NCBI GenBank assembly: GCA_901472455.1
Contig: LR590464.1
Coordinates: 3,472,001 to 3,536,000, forward strand
DNA from: Leclercia adecarboxylata
GTDB taxonomy: Bacteria > Pseudomonadota > Gammaproteobacteria > Enterobacterales > Enterobacteriaceae
Direction: 5' to 3'
DNA length: 64,000 bases
Program-made: the position numbers and the translations under genes
Notes under the pieces: model-generated
Database searches by the model: none
The model's input: the letters and a program-made list of their open reading frames with translations, nothing else
Told to the model about the DNA's origin: nothing
Part shown: piece by piece, positions 12,620-23,275 of the stretch
Layout: the number at the start of each line of letters is the position of its first letter
Position numbering within the stretch: position 1 is the first letter of the stretch

Positions 12620-13249
12620 ATGATTGACCTTTACTACGCCCCGACCCCCAACGGGCATAAAATCACGCTTTTTATGGAGGAGGCCCAGCTGGATTACCGC
12701 ATCCTGCCGGTTGATATCAGCAAAGGTGAGCAGTTCCGCCCTGAATTTCTTGCCATTTCGCCTAACAATAAAATTCCGGCCATCGTCGATCATGATCCTG
12801 ACGATGGCGGTGCACCGCTGAGCCTGTTTGAGTCCGGCGAGATCCTGCTCTATCTGGCGGAAAAAACCGGTAAATTGCTGAGCGGTGAATTACGGGAACG
12901 CCATGTCACCCTACAGTGGCTCTTCTGGCAGGTGGGCGGGCTGGGGCCGATGGTCGGTCAGAACGCCCACTTTAACCACGTTGCGCCGCAGCCGATCCCC
13001 TACGCTATCGAACGTTTCCAGGTGGAGACGCAACGGCTCTATAACGTTCTGAATAAGCGTCTGGAAAAATCACCGTGGCTGGGAGGCGATCATTACAGCA
13101 TCGCAGATATCGCCTGCTGGCCGTGGGTCAATACCCGAGAAAGCCATCGCGTAGACCTGGCGTCGTGGCCAGCGGTGAATAACTGGTTTGAGCGCATCCG
13201 TACCCGACCGGCAACCGAACGCGCCATGCAAAAAGCACAGCAGATATAA
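12620..13249 (+). CDS. yfcG: YfcG, Nu-class GST-like disulfide-bond oxidoreductase
   Basis: YfcG belongs to the nu-class GST family; E. coli YfcG has strong disulfide-bond reductase activity with glutathione. I start it at MIDLYYAPTPNGHK, 15 bases inside the longest open frame, because this matches E. coli and has AGGAG just upstream. The residues around Thr-Pro-Asn-Gly (TPNGHKITLFMEE), SPNNKIPAIVDHD and LFESGEILLYLAEKTG are the family landmarks. Length is 209 residues versus 215 in E. coli; the C-terminal tail is shorter. Confidence 0.93.
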   Translation: MIDLYYAPTPNGHKITLFMEEAQLDYRILPVDISKGEQFRPEFLAISPNNKIPAIVDHDPDDGGAPLSLFESGEILLYLAEKTGKLLSGELRERHVTLQWLFWQVGGLGPMVGQNAHFNHVAPQPIPYAIERFQVETQRLYNVLNKRLEKSPWLGGDHYSIADIACWPWVNTRESHRVDLASWPAVNNWFERIRTRPATERAMQKAQQI

Positions 13250-13300
13250 ACGCTTTCCTCATGTATTATGGTGCCGATAATGACACGGAGGAAGCCTGCA

Positions 13301-13663
13301 ATGTCCCAGAACGACGCGATTATTCGTATTAAAAATTTACGCCTGCGCACCTATATCGGTATCAAAGAGGAGGAGCGCGCTAACCGTCAGGATATCGTGG
13401 TTAATGTGGTGATCCACTACCCGGCCGATAAAGCCCGGGACAGTGAAGATATCAATGACGCACTTAACTATCGCACCGTCACTAAAAGCATTATTCAGCA
13501 CGTCGAGAGTAACCGATTCTCTTTGCTGGAAAAATTAACTCAGGATGTGCTGGATATCGCACGCGAACATCACTGGGTCACCTATGCTGAAGTAGAAATC
13601 GATAAACTTCACGCGCTGCGCTATGCCGACTCCGTCTCAATGACGTTAAGCTGGCAACGCTAG
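13301..13663 (+). CDS. folX: FolX, dihydroneopterin triphosphate 2'-epimerase
   Basis: FolX is a FolB-like pterin epimerase that interconverts 7,8-dihydroneopterin triphosphate and dihydromonapterin triphosphate for tetrahydromonapterin synthesis. Intact, 120 residues as in E. coli, with the start at [20 protein letters not shown] and the conserved GIKEEE and [10 protein letters not shown] motifs. The ribosome binding site GGAGG is 8 bases upstream. yfcH starts 19 bp downstream, so the two are probably co-transcribed. Confidence 0.96.
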   Translation: MSQNDAIIRIKNLRLRTYIGIKEEERANRQDIVVNVVIHYPADKARDSEDINDALNYRTVTKSIIQHVESNRFSLLEKLTQDVLDIAREHHWVTYAEVEIDKLHALRYADSVSMTLSWQR

Positions 13664-13682
13664 GCGCAACCCTGGAGGTTGT

Positions 13683-14576
13683 ATGAAGATCCTGGTAACC
13701 GGCGGTACTGGCCTGATTGGTCGGCATCTCATCCCCCGCTTACAGACGCTGGGCCATGAGATAACGGTGGTGACGCGCAGTCCCGAGAAAGCGCGTCAGG
13801 CACTCGGCTCCGGCATCACTATCTGGAAAGGGCTAACCGAGCATCAGGATCTTAATGGGTTTGACGCCGTCATCAATCTGGCGGGGGAACCCATCGCCGA
13901 CAAACGCTGGACTGAAGATCAGAAGCAGCGGCTGCGCAACAGCCGCTGGAACATTACCCAGCGGCTGGTGGATATGTTCAAGGCCAGCGACAACCCGCCC
14001 TCGGTATTTATCTCCGGTTCAGCAACAGGGTATTACGGCGATTTAGGCGAAGTGGTGGTCACCGAAGAGGAACCGCCGCACAACGAATTTACCCATAAAC
14101 TGTGTGCCCGCTGGGAGCAGATCGCCTGCGGGGCACAGAGCGATCATACTCGCGTCTGCCTGCTCCGCACTGGCGTGGTGCTGGCGCCGAAAGGCGGGAT
14201 TCTGGCGAAGATGCTGCCGGTATTTAAGCTGGGGCTGGGCGGCCCGATCGGCACTGGCCGTCAGTATCTGGCGTGGATCCATATCGACGATATGGTAAAC
14301 GGCATTCTCTGGCTGTTGGATAACGATCTGCGCGGCCCGTTCAATATGGTCTCCCCCTACCCGGTTCGTAACGAGCAGTTCGCCCATGCTCTGGGGCATG
14401 CAGTGCATCGCCCTGCTGTCATTCGCGCTCCGGCCACCGCTGTCCGCATGCTGATGGGAGAATCCTCGGTGCTGGTGCTGGGCGGTCAGCGCGCGCTGCC
14501 GAAGCGCCTTGAGGCCGCCGGGTTTGCCTTCAGGTGGTACGATTTAGAAGAGGCCCTGGGAGATGTGGTAGGTTAA
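13683..14576 (+). CDS. yfcH: YfcH, NAD(P)-dependent epimerase/dehydratase-family protein (SDR39U1)
   Basis: Intact 297-residue extended SDR protein of the TIGR01777/SDR39U1 family; its substrate is unknown. The Rossmann motif [16 protein letters not shown] is at residues 5-20. [12 protein letters not shown] holds the Tyr of the SDR active site region. A C-terminal DUF1731-type segment ([20 protein letters not shown]) is diagnostic of the family. The length equals that of E. coli YfcH. Confidence 0.95.
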   Translation: MKILVTGGTGLIGRHLIPRLQTLGHEITVVTRSPEKARQALGSGITIWKGLTEHQDLNGFDAVINLAGEPIADKRWTEDQKQRLRNSRWNITQRLVDMFKASDNPPSVFISGSATGYYGDLGEVVVTEEEPPHNEFTHKLCARWEQIACGAQSDHTRVCLLRTGVVLAPKGGILAKMLPVFKLGLGGPIGTGRQYLAWIHIDDMVNGILWLLDNDLRGPFNMVSPYPVRNEQFAHALGHAVHRPAVIRAPATAVRMLMGESSVLVLGGQRALPKRLEAAGFAFRWYDLEEALGDVVG

Positions 14577-14633
14577 ATCTGCCCGATCGGCTGTGCTACA
14601 TTGTTATGCCCGATCTCAGGTTCAGGCGTAACA

Positions 14634-15143
14634 ATGGCAACGATCACCACTTCCAGGCTAACACTTTCCCCCTTTGAGCCATCTGACTGGCCCTTTTTCC
14701 GTACGCTACGCGAATCGCCCGACATCATGCGCTATATGGCCGCTATCGCGCCGGAAAAAGAGACCCGACGCCTGTTTGCCATCCGCCTGACTGCTCCGCA
14801 TACCTTTGTTATTCGCACTCACGATGATGACACCCCGCTGGGGGATATTGGGCTGCAAATTAGCAATACGTATCCTGAAGAAGCCGATATCGGTTACACG
14901 GTGATCCCCGCCGCACAGGGTCGGGGGATTGCCAGCGAGGCGCTGCGCGCCGTCTGTGAATATGCGTTTATTCGGGTGGGGGTAAAGGCGGTTAATGCGT
15001 ATGTGCTGGCGGATAACGGCGGTTCGGTCCGGGTATTAGAAAAAGCAGGATTTGTGCGCACCCAGATACTGGAAAAGGCGTATGAGATTAACGGTGTGCG
15101 CTACGACGACTGGGTGTACCGGCTGGAGAGTGATGTGGCCTGA
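14634..15143 (+). CDS. GNAT-family N-acetyltransferase (RimJ/RimL-like)
   Basis: A 169-residue acetyltransferase if started at MATITTSRLTLSPFEPSDWP; a 33-base longer frame exists without clear support. The N-terminal TSRLTLSPFEPSDW is the RimJ/RimL-type opening. IPAAQGRGIASEALRAVCEY is motif A with the Q/R-G-x-G/A acetyl-CoA pyrophosphate loop, and NAYVLADNGGSVRVLEKAGF is motif B. The acceptor cannot be predicted. The E. coli K-12 locus has yfcI here instead, so this is a lineage-specific insertion or replacement next to hisP. Confidence 0.85.
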   Translation: MATITTSRLTLSPFEPSDWPFFRTLRESPDIMRYMAAIAPEKETRRLFAIRLTAPHTFVIRTHDDDTPLGDIGLQISNTYPEEADIGYTVIPAAQGRGIASEALRAVCEYAFIRVGVKAVNAYVLADNGGSVRVLEKAGFVRTQILEKAYEINGVRYDDWVYRLESDVA

Positions 15144-15186
15144 ATGCAGGGCGGGACTGCGTTTACCCGACCTGCCAAAACCGTAG

Positions 15187-15212
15187 GCCCGGTAAGCGTA
15201 GCGCCACCGGGC
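15187..15212. repeat. REP-like palindrome
   Basis: GCCCGGTAAGCG-TA-GCGCCACCGGGC, a REP-type imperfect palindrome between the convergent acetyltransferase gene and hisP. Confidence 0.7.
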
Positions 15213-15271
15213 GTTAACAGCGGTCGTGCGGCCTGATGCCCTCTCCCACAGGAAGGGGGCGGACATCTCAT

Positions 15272-16045
15272 CTACTTCAAGGATCCTTTCAGGAACTGCT
15301 GCAGACGTGGGCTCTTCGGATTCGCCAGCACCTCATCCGGGTGCCCCTGCTCTTCGATTATGCCCTGATGCAGGAAAATCACGTGGTTGGAGACGTTACG
15401 GGCGAAGCCCATCTCGTGAGTTACCACCACCATCGTTTTTCCCTCTTCGGCCAGCTGCTGCATAATACGCAGCACTTCACCCACCAGTTCAGGATCGAGC
15501 GCCGAGGTCGGTTCGTCGAACAGCAGCACTTCCGGCTCCATCGCCAGCGCACGGGCGATAGAGACACGCTGCTGCTGACCACCGGACAGATGCACCGGGT
15601 ATTTAATCTGCTGACGCGCGTCGATGCCCACCTTCGCCAGGTATTTTTCCGCACGGGCGCGGGCTTCCTGCTTGCTTAAGCCCAGCACCTGCACCGGCGC
15701 TTCCATCACGTTCTCCAGCACCGTCATATGGCTCCAGAGGTTGAAGTGCTGGAACACCATCGTCAGGCGGGTACGCAACATCCGCAGCTGGTGTTTATCC
15801 GCCACCTTCAGCTGACCATCTTTGTCCTGCACCAGATTAATGTTCTCGCCGCTGACCACAATCTTGCCGGCACTCGGTTTTTCGAGGAAGTTAATGCAGC
15901 GCAGGAAGGTACTTTTACCCGACCCTGATGAGCCGATAATACTGATCACATCGCCCGCATTTGCCTGCAGCGACACCCCTTTCAGCACTTCATGTTCGCC
16001 GTAGCGTTTGTGCAAATCGATAACGTTTAATTTGTTCTCAGCCAT
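15272..16045 (-). CDS. hisP: HisP, ATPase of the histidine / Lys-Arg-Orn ABC importer
   Basis: HisP forms the nucleotide-binding dimer of the HisQMP2 importer, served by the binding proteins HisJ and ArgT. Intact at 257 residues. Walker A is GSSGSGKST (about residues 38-46), the ABC signature is [15 protein letters not shown], Walker B is [13 protein letters not shown], and the switch histidine is in [10 protein letters not shown]. It lies 8 bp after hisM in the argT-hisJ-hisQ-hisM-hisP order. Confidence 0.98.
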   Translation of the reverse strand: MAENKLNVIDLHKRYGEHEVLKGVSLQANAGDVISIIGSSGSGKSTFLRCINFLEKPSAGKIVVSGENINLVQDKDGQLKVADKHQLRMLRTRLTMVFQHFNLWSHMTVLENVMEAPVQVLGLSKQEARARAEKYLAKVGIDARQQIKYPVHLSGGQQQRVSIARALAMEPEVLLFDEPTSALDPELVGEVLRIMQQLAEEGKTMVVVTHEMGFARNVSNHVIFLHQGIIEEQGHPDEVLANPKSPRLQQFLKGSLK

Positions 16046-16053
16046 CTTAATTC

Positions 16054-16772
16054 TCAGTGCGTCGAAGAAGGTTTTATGTGCTGCAACCAGCGTTTTTCCG
16101 CTTTGCGGAACAGGCTAATCAGGACGTAAGAAATGATTAAATAGAGCACAGCCGCGATCCCGAAGGCGGTAAACGGCTGATAGGTTGCCGAATTAATGTC
16201 ACGGGCGATCTTCAGCAGATCCGGTACGGTGGCGGTAAAGGCCAGCGCGGTGGAGTGCAGCATTAAAATCACTTCGTTGCTGTAGGCAGGCAGCGCAATG
16301 CGCAGCGCCGACGGCAGAATAATGCAGCGGTAGAGCTTCACGGAGGAAAAACCGTAGGCCCGCGCCGCCTCGATTTCGCCATAGGGAACGGAACGAATCG
16401 CCCCGGCGAAGATCTCGGTGGTGTAGGCGCAGGTGTTCAGCGTCAACGCCAGCACGGTACAGTTCAGCCCGCTACGGAAGAACGCGTTCAGCATCTCTGT
16501 GCCCTTCACGATCTCCAGGGTATTACATCCCGGAGTAGAAGACCAGCAGCTGCACATAGAGCGGCGTACCGCGGAAAATGTAGGTAAACAGCCAGATAGG
16601 GAAGCGAATGTATTTGTTATTCGACACGCGGCCAATGGCAAGGAATATCGCCAGAATGCCACCCATCACCACAGACGCAATCAGCAGCCAGAGGGTGATC
16701 GCCACACCGGTAAAGCGGTATCCGTCGGTCCACAGGCAGTGATTTCCAGTATTCCTGAATAATCTCGATCAC
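16054..16772 (-). CDS. hisM: HisM, permease subunit of the histidine / Lys-Arg-Orn importer
   Basis: An integral inner-membrane permease that pairs with HisQ. The BPD_transp_1 EAA loop is visible ([20 protein letters not shown]). Two extra bases, near 16737 and 16527, disrupt the frame; corrected length is 238 residues as in E. coli. The start is GTG at 16772 and overlaps the hisQ stop codon in a GTGA arrangement, consistent with translational coupling. Confidence 0.95.
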
Positions 16773-17456
16773 AGGTCAGCCCTCTTCACACCCACGGAGT
16801 AGCGACGCTCGAGCAGCAGCAGCACACCATTGGAAACGGTGGTAAACACCAGATAAATCAGCCCGCACACGATGGCGAAGTAGAACGGTTCCCAGGTGCT
16901 TTTGCCCGCGAGCTGCGTGGCTTTCACCACATCTTCCAGCCCCAGTAACGAGACCAGCGCCGTTGCCTTGAGGATAACCTGCCAGTTGTTGCCGATGCCC
17001 GGCAGCGCAAAGCGCATCATGGCCGGAAACATAATACGGCGGAAGGTTTTGAGAGGAGGTAAAACCGAATGCAGTGGCCGCTTCGATATGCCCTTTCGGC
17101 ACTGCGAGATAGGCTCCGCGGAAGGTTTCAGTAAAGTAGGCCCCGTAGATAAAGCCCAGGGTAATGATACCGGCCACCATAGGATCGATATCAATCTGCG
17201 CCATACCGATGGCATCCGTAATGCCGTTGAGAGCGATTTGCAGACCGTAGAAAATCAGCAGCATCAGCACCAGGTCAGGCACACCACGGATCAGGGTGGT
17301 ATAGCCTTCAAACAGCAGAACCAGTGCCCGATTGGTCGAAAGCTTCGCGCCCGCGCCCACCAGGCCTATTAACACCGCCAGCACCACCGAACTGAGAGCC
17401 AGTTCAAGGGTGACGAGTGCGCCTTGTAAAATTACGCCAGAAAATCCGTACAGCAT
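16769..17456 (-). CDS. hisQ: HisQ, permease subunit of the histidine / Lys-Arg-Orn importer
   Basis: The partner permease of HisM. It starts MLYGFSGVILQGALVTLEL and ends SVGVKRADL, with the EAA loop HIEAATAFGFTSSQ. One extra A near 17050 shifts the frame at SSQTFRRIMFPAMM; corrected length is 228 residues, the E. coli size. Five hydrophobic segments are apparent. The stop overlaps the GTG start of hisM. Confidence 0.95.
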
Positions 17457-17544
17457 ACCGCCTGCCCTGTCGTGTCGTGAGTGGTGACGCCGTGTCTTTT
17501 CCCCTCCCGTAACAGGAGGGGCCGCACGTTATTGAGTGGGGGGT

Positions 17545-18327
17545 TTAGCCACCGTAGACATCAAAGTCGAAGTATTTCTTCGCCAGTTTTTCGTAAGTAC
17601 CGTCCGCACGCATCTCGGCAAAGGCTTTGTTCAGCGCTTCGCGCAGTTCGTTGTCCTCTTTACGCAGCCCCATGCCGGTACCTACGCCGAAGAGTTTCTC
17701 GTCCTTAATAGACGGACCGCCGAACTTGTAATCTTTCCCTACCGGCTGCTTCAGGAAGCCTTCGCTGGCAGCAACTTCGTCCTGGAAGGCGGCATCGATA
17801 CGGCCCGCGGTCAGGTCAGCATAAATATTTTCCTGGCCCTGATAAGAGACGATTTCAATCCCTTTCGGTGCCCAGTGTTCGTTACCGAAGGTCTCCTGGG
17901 TAGTGCCCTGCAGCACGCCCACGCGCTTACCTTTCAGCGATTCCAGGGTTGGCTGGATATCAGAAGATTTTGCCACCACCAGACGGGAATCCGCTGCATA
18001 AAGCTTGTCGGTGAAGGCAATCTCCTGCTGGCGTTTTTCGGTGATGGAGAGAGACGACATAATGGCGTCGATTTTTTTCGCTTTCAGCGAAGGGATCAGC
18101 GCATCCAGTGGGTTTTCAACGAAGGTACACTCTGTTTTGATACGCTTGCACAGCTCTTTCGCCAAATCGATATCAAATCCTACCAGTTCACCCTGCGCAT
18201 TCTTCGATTCAAAGGGGGCATAAGTCGGGTCAGTACCAATACGAACTTTTTGCGGAATTGCTGCGAACGCCGCAGTGGCGCTGGAAAAGGCCAGAGCCAG
18301 AGAAAGTGACAACACCAGTTTTTTCAT
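17545..18327 (-). CDS. hisJ: HisJ, periplasmic histidine-binding protein
   Basis: Intact 260-residue solute-binding protein with a Sec signal peptide ([22 protein letters not shown], cleavage before AIPQKV). The SBP_bac_3 core motifs [11 protein letters not shown] and [15 protein letters not shown] match E. coli HisJ. I start at the MKKL methionine, four codons inside the longest frame. It delivers L-histidine to HisQMP. Its paralogue argT lies just upstream. Confidence 0.97.
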   Translation of the reverse strand: MKKLVLSLSLALAFSSATAAFAAIPQKVRIGTDPTYAPFESKNAQGELVGFDIDLAKELCKRIKTECTFVENPLDALIPSLKAKKIDAIMSSLSITEKRQQEIAFTDKLYAADSRLVVAKSSDIQPTLESLKGKRVGVLQGTTQETFGNEHWAPKGIEIVSYQGQENIYADLTAGRIDAAFQDEVAASEGFLKQPVGKDYKFGGPSIKDEKLFGVGTGMGLRKEDNELREALNKAFAEMRADGTYEKLAKKYFDFDVYGG

Positions 18328-18522
18328 ATCTATCCTCAACAGACTGTCTTCTTACGGGATTTTAACGCCGACGGGCTGCTCTTAATGTGCCATTAATCGC
18401 CGCGGCAAGGCAAAAGATTATGCCCCGCACGCGCGAAAAAGTGCATTGCGAGTGCTTAACTATTCACTTTATAACCAGCCCGGCACAGTGGTTGCACCGC
18501 GATGGTTCGCAATTGCCGCTAC

Positions 18523-18552
18523 GCACCATAACGGTGAGCCATTATGGTGCGC
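18523..18552 (-). terminator. Stem-loop in the argT-hisJ gap
   Basis: GCACCATAACGG-TGAG-CCATTATGGTGC lies 15 bp after the argT stop on the minus strand. It has no T tract. In Salmonella the argT-hisJ gap also contains a stem-loop thought to lower downstream expression; a similar role here is inference. Confidence 0.5.
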
Positions 18553-18567
18553 ACCCGTCAGTAACGG

Positions 18568-19352
18568 TTAGTCGCCGTAGACATTGAAGTCGAAGTATTT
18601 CTTCGCCAGTTTGTCGTAGGTGCCGTCTTTACGCAGTTCGGTAAAGGCTTTATCAAAGGCCGCTTTCAGCTCGGTATCGTCTTTACGCAGGCCGATCCCG
18701 GTACCGTCACCAAAGTACTTTTTGTCTTTAACCGACGGGCCAGCAAAAGCAAACTCTTTCCCTGCCGGTTGTTTCAGGAAGCCTTCGCTTGCTGCGACTT
18801 CATCCTGGAAAGCGGCATCCAGACGCCCTGCGGCCAGGTCGGAATAGATCAGATCCTGGTTCTGGTAAGCCACGACATCAACGCCCTTTTCACGCCAGTT
18901 GGCATTGGCAAAGCCTTCCTGCGTGGAGCCTTGCAGGACGCCAACGTGCTTACCTTTCAGGGAATCGATGGTGGGCTGTACAGGGGAGCCTTTCGCCGCA
19001 ATCAGGCGTGAGTCGGCTGCGTACAGTTTTTTCAGAGAAAAGCGATCTCCTGCTGGCGTTTCTCAGTGATAGAGAGCGAAGAGATAATCGCGTCGATTTT
19101 CTTGGCTTTCAGCGATGGGATCAGCGCATCAAAGTCACTGCCCACCCAGGTGCATTTCACGGACATGCGTTTGCACATCTCATTCCCCAGGTCGATATCA
19201 AACCCAACAAAGTCGCCCTTCGCATCTTTCGATGAGAACGGCGCATAGGTCGCGTCAGTACCGATACGTACGGTCTGTGGGAGCGCCGCATAGCTGCTTG
19301 CCGCTGCGCTTAATCCCACCAGCAAAGACAGAGCCAGAACCGTCTTCTTCAT
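18568..19352 (-). CDS. argT: ArgT, lysine/arginine/ornithine-binding periplasmic protein
   Basis: A periplasmic binding protein for Lys, Arg and Orn that shares the HisQMP channel. It has a signal peptide [22 protein letters not shown] followed by the SBP_bac_3 domain. The frame breaks near 19032-19040, where the sequence is two bases longer than the expected [13 protein letters not shown] coding. The rest aligns with E. coli ArgT (260 residues), ending [11 protein letters not shown]. It is the first gene of the argT-hisJQMP cluster and has a probable sigma-54 promoter upstream. Confidence 0.95.
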
Positions 19353-19421
19353 ACATTACCCTCAAGTGTCGTGATTTTATTATGTAATAGATGATGTTGT
19401 GTGTTGTTGCAGGCGATCTCT

Positions 19422-19437
19422 TGCAGGTCTTATGCCA
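19422..19437 (-). promoter_or_regulatory. Probable sigma-54 (RpoN) promoter of argT
   Basis: Read on the minus strand: TGGCATAAGACCTGCA, with GG and GC separated by exactly 10 bases as sigma-54 -24/-12 elements require. It lies about 70 bp before the argT ATG. Nitrogen-regulated argT promoters of this class are known in Salmonella. I could not find clear NtrC sites upstream by eye. Confidence 0.6.
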
Positions 19438-19649
19438 GATTGCGTCTGGCGCAAAACTACGGCGTTAAATTTGTTAACGAAAGGTTGCAAGATTGCCTTA
19501 ATGGTGAAAGATAGCAGGTCTGCCAAACGAACCGCAGTGGGAAGAAAGGAAAAAAGGAATTAAATGTTGAGGATATGATCGCGGTTGCAGAATTGCCCTG
19601 AAACAGGGCACGTTGCGTTGACCTGCCCCACGGCAGGTCATCTTACCCG

Positions 19650-20220
19650 TCAGACGCCCTGCCAGCGGGTAAAGAGATCGTCCGGCAGTTCAATGTCGAA
19701 CTGGTCAATTACCCGGTTCACCGTTTGATTTATGATCTCATCCAGGCTTTGCGGACGGTGATAAAACGCCGGAACCGGCGGCATGATCACCGCGCCCAGT
19801 TCGGCCGCCTGAGTCATCAGCCGCAGATGGCCCAGATGGAGCGGGGTTTCGCGTACGCAAAGTACCAGCGGGCGGCGCTCTTTCAGCACCACGTCAGCGG
19901 CGCGGGTCCACCAGGGTATCGGTGTAGCTGTTGACGATGCCGGAGAGGGTTTTGATGGAACAAGGCAGGATCACCATGCCCGTGGTCTTAAACGAGCCGG
20001 AGGAGATGCTGGCGGCGATATCGCGCGCATCATGCACCACGTCGGCTAATGCCTGAACGTCACGCAGGGAATAGTCGGTTTCGAGAGAGAGAGTCTGACG
20101 CGCGGCCTGGCTCATCACCAGATGGGTTTCAACGTCTGCGACGTCGCGTAATACCTGCAGCAAACGGACACCGTAAATCGCGCCGCTGGCCCCTGAGATC
20201 CCTACTATCAATCGTTTCAT
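19650..20220 (-). CDS. ubiX: UbiX, flavin prenyltransferase
   Basis: UbiX makes the prenylated FMN cofactor used by the UbiD decarboxylase in ubiquinone synthesis. The FMN-binding start MKRLIVGISGASGAIYGVRL is clear, as are SSGSFKTTGMVILPCSIKTL and RRPLVLCVRETPLHLGHL. An extra G near 19907 shifts the frame at DTLVTRAADVVLKE. Corrected length is 189 residues, as in E. coli. It is the last gene of the cvpA-purF-ubiX series. Confidence 0.95.
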
Positions 20221-20308
20221 GATTATCGCCCTTACTGTAACTGGGCTGACTGTGCAGGATTTTGGCGGGAGTTGCAAGCGAGGGCAGACGCCTCGCCTGT
20301 GATGACGA

Positions 20309-21827
20309 TTAACCTTCGTTGTGCCATCTCTAAGCTTTCGAGATCGTTTGCCATTTGCACGGCTTTCGCATCATCGTTACGCAGAGAGTCGAGGTAGTCG
20401 AGATACTGCTGGTCCACGTCTTTGGTGACGTAGATGCCGTTTAAACACCGAACACTCAAACTGCTGGATATCCGGGTTCTCGGCGCGCACCGCGTCGATC
20501 AGATCGTTGAGATCCTGGAAAATCAGGCCATCGGCACCGATGATCTGGCGGATCTCGTCCACTTCGCGACCGTGAGCAATCAGCTCGTTGGCCGTTGGCA
20601 TGTCAATGCCGTACACGTTCGGGAAGCGAATTTCCGGTGCCGCAGAAGCCAGATAAACCTTCTTCGCACCCGCTTCACGGGGCCATCTCGATAATCTGCT
20701 CTGAAGTGGTACCACGCACAATGGAGTCATCCACCAGCAGAACGTTCTTGTCGCGGAACTCAGCGCGGTTGGCGTTCAGCTTACGGCGTACTGATTTCCG
20801 GCGCAGATGCTGGCCTGGCATAATAAAGGTGCGGCCAACATAGCGGTTTTTCACAAAGCCCTGGCGATACGGTTTACCCAGGATACGCGCCATCTCCAGC
20901 GCGATATCGCAGGAGGTTTCCGGGATAGGAATAACCACGTCGATATCCAGGTCTTCCCACTCGCGAGCAATCTTCTCGCCGAGCTTGGTTCCCATGTTCA
21001 CACGGGCGCTATAGACGGAGATCTTGTCGATGAAGGAGTCTGGACGGGCAAAGTAGACGTACTCGAACAGGCACGGGTTGCTGACCGGGTTTTCCGCGCA
21101 CTGGCGGGTGAACAGCTGGCCTTTTTCGGTAATATAGACCGCTTCACCTGGGGCAACGTCACGCAGGAACTCAAAGCCCAGGGTATCCAGCGCCACGCTT
21201 TCGGAGGCAACCATATACTCGGTACGGCCATCGCCAATATCGCGTTTACCCAGCACCAGCGGCGAATACCGTTCGGATCGCGGAACGCGACCATACCGTG
21301 GCCGATAATCATCGCTACGCAGGCATAGGCACCGCGAATCAGACGGTTAGTGGCCGCCACGGCAGCAAAAATGTTGTCGGCTTCAGCGGATAGTGACGGA
21401 AGTTATCCAGTTCGCTGGCAAAGACGTTAAGCAGAATTTCAGAATCTGAAGTGGTGTTAATGTGGCGACGCTTCTCTTCAAACAGCTTTTTACGCAGCTC
21501 GTGGGCATTGGTCAGGTTGCCGTTGTGGGCAAGCGTGATGCCATACGGAGAGTTAACGTAGAAAGGCTGCGCTTCAGAGGCGCTGGAACTGCCTGCGGTA
21601 GGGTAACGAACGTGACCAATACCCATATTACCCTGCAGACGCTGCATATGGCGGGCTTCAAACACATCGTTTACCAGGCCGTTAGCCTTACGTAAACGGA
21701 AGCAGTTGTGTGCATCAATGGTGATGATACCCGCGGCATCCTGCCCACGGTGCTGAAGCACCGATAATGCGTCATAAATAGACTGGTTTACCGGCATGAA
21801 ACCGGCGATACCGACAATACCGCACAT
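20309..21827 (-). CDS. purF: PurF, amidophosphoribosyltransferase
   Basis: PurF catalyses the first committed step of purine synthesis (PRPP plus glutamine to phosphoribosylamine). The mature nucleophile is Cys after Met1 ([20 protein letters not shown]). The glutaminase domain has [14 protein letters not shown], and the PRPP loop is [14 protein letters not shown]. Several single-base indels (near 21380, 21260, 20685, 20447 and 20325) cut the frame. The pieces tile E. coli PurF from start to LESLEMHNEG with a total length equal to 505 residues. An active purine biosynthetic gene is the simplest reading. Confidence 0.94.
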
Positions 21828-21860
21828 TCGTCATTTCCTCGTTAAGCCACATCTCAGGGT

Positions 21861-22348
21861 TTATGCCCTGGGCAAAAAACTCGACGAGCTTTGCAGATAG
21901 TCGAAGAACCATCTGATGATGAAGCTGAACTGCGGGATCAGCTGCGATTTCTGCCAGTCTTCACTTTTTGAGAACCCGGTAAAGGTATCAAGGAAGAACA
22001 GTATCGCGGCGACAATCAACACGCCTCGCAATGCACCGAAACAGATCCCGAGCACCCTGTCCGTTCCTGACAAACCGGTTTTTTCAACCAGTTGGCCGAT
22101 CACGTAGTTAACAATGGCGCCGACAATCAGCGTCGCGATAAACAGCACCGCGATAGCAATCCATTTCGAACCAGTTCATCTTCAAAGCCCGTGAACCAGA
22201 CAGACAGGTAAGTGTAGTAATGACTGGCAACAAAGAAGGCACAGCCCCAGGTTACCAGCGATAACGCTTCACGAACAAAGCCACGGATCAGGCTAACCAG
22301 ACAGGAAAAACCTATCACCGCAATGATGGCGTAATCAATCCAGACCAT
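21861..22348 (-). CDS. cvpA: CvpA, inner-membrane protein (colicin V production)
   Basis: A small polytopic inner-membrane protein needed in E. coli for colicin V production and linked to envelope stress tolerance; its molecular role is uncertain. It starts MVWIDYAIIAVIGFSCLVSL, with four predicted membrane segments. One base appears to be missing near 22165 (expected RNGIAIAVLFIATL). Corrected length is 162 residues. A PurR operator lies about 60 bp upstream, so cvpA-purF-ubiX is purine-repressed. Confidence 0.93.
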
Positions 22349-22404
22349 ATACGTCCCACGATTAAACGCCCTGTCATCCAGTTCGGGGCGAATTCTAACA
22401 GAAA

Positions 22405-22420
22405 AAGAAAACGTTTGCGT
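22405..22420 (-). promoter_or_regulatory. PurR operator (PUR box) of cvpA-purF
   Basis: Minus-strand ACGCAAACGTTTTCTT matches the PurR consensus and the known E. coli cvpA-purF operator almost exactly. It is placed just upstream of cvpA. Confidence 0.88.
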
Positions 22421-22568
22421 AGGGATTTCCTTCCCACGCGTAAATAAAAAAGGCGCTGAAAAAATAATCAACGCCACTGGCCGTTGCGTCTCTTCGGACG
22501 CCTGCCCTCCCCTCCTCCGGCACTCTCCTTTAAAGAAAAGCAGCAGTGGCAGGGGAAAAAAACCTACA

Positions 22569-23275
22569 TTAATTAACGTTGTAGTTCATCACCACGCCGC
22601 TCAGGCCGGAGAGTTGGTTCAGCTCTCCAAGCGATCCTTTCAGCTTATCTTTAGATGCATCCGGGCCGACGAGAATACGGGTAATTTTACCCTGTACCGG
22701 CGTCGTAGGTGAAGTGTAAACGCGGTACCCCGCGCCACGGAGTTTAGCCACCACCTCGTTAACCTTGTCGGCATTTTTCAATGCGCCGAGCTGCACGACA
22801 TAGGCTTTACCGGTTGGCGCCGGTTTCTCTTCTGCCGCCGGTTTGGCCGGTGGGTTTCCGTCGCCGCCGCCAGCTGCTGGCTGGTGTTATCGCGCTGAGG
22901 TTTCGGCTGCGGCTTCTCAACCGGTTTCGGTTTTTGCACCGGCTTTGGCGCATATTGCTCGACCGGCGCCGGAACGGGATCCAGTTCGTTATTATTACCG
23001 GACGCCAGATGCGACGGATCTAAGGATGGTGCCGCGGCATCGCCCGCCTGCACCTCTTCAGCCGCGCCTTCCGGCGGCTGAGCAGGTAACGCCTGTGTCG
23101 CCGCTGGCAGCATATCCGGCTCATCCCGGTCGCCAGGTTTTGGCACCAGCGGGATCGCCGCAAACTCATCCTGATAATGTTTTTTCTGTCCATCAAGCAG
23201 CCCGGGGAGAATAATGACCCCCAGCGCCACCAGCACAATGGTGCCTGCTAAACGGTTCTGAAACTTACTTGCCAC
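22569..23275 (-). CDS. dedD: DedD, SPOR-domain division protein
   Basis: DedD is a bitopic inner-membrane protein that localises to the septum through its C-terminal SPOR domain, which binds denuded peptidoglycan. The start is GTG at 23275 (ASKFQNRLAGTIVLVALG), giving a short cytosolic tip and one membrane segment. A Pro/Lys-rich linker follows, then the SPOR domain (YVVQLGALKNADKVNEVVAK to the stop). One C is missing near 22850. Corrected length is about 235 residues, slightly longer than in E. coli (220) because the linker is longer. It overlaps the 3' end of folC by 11 bp. Confidence 0.93.
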
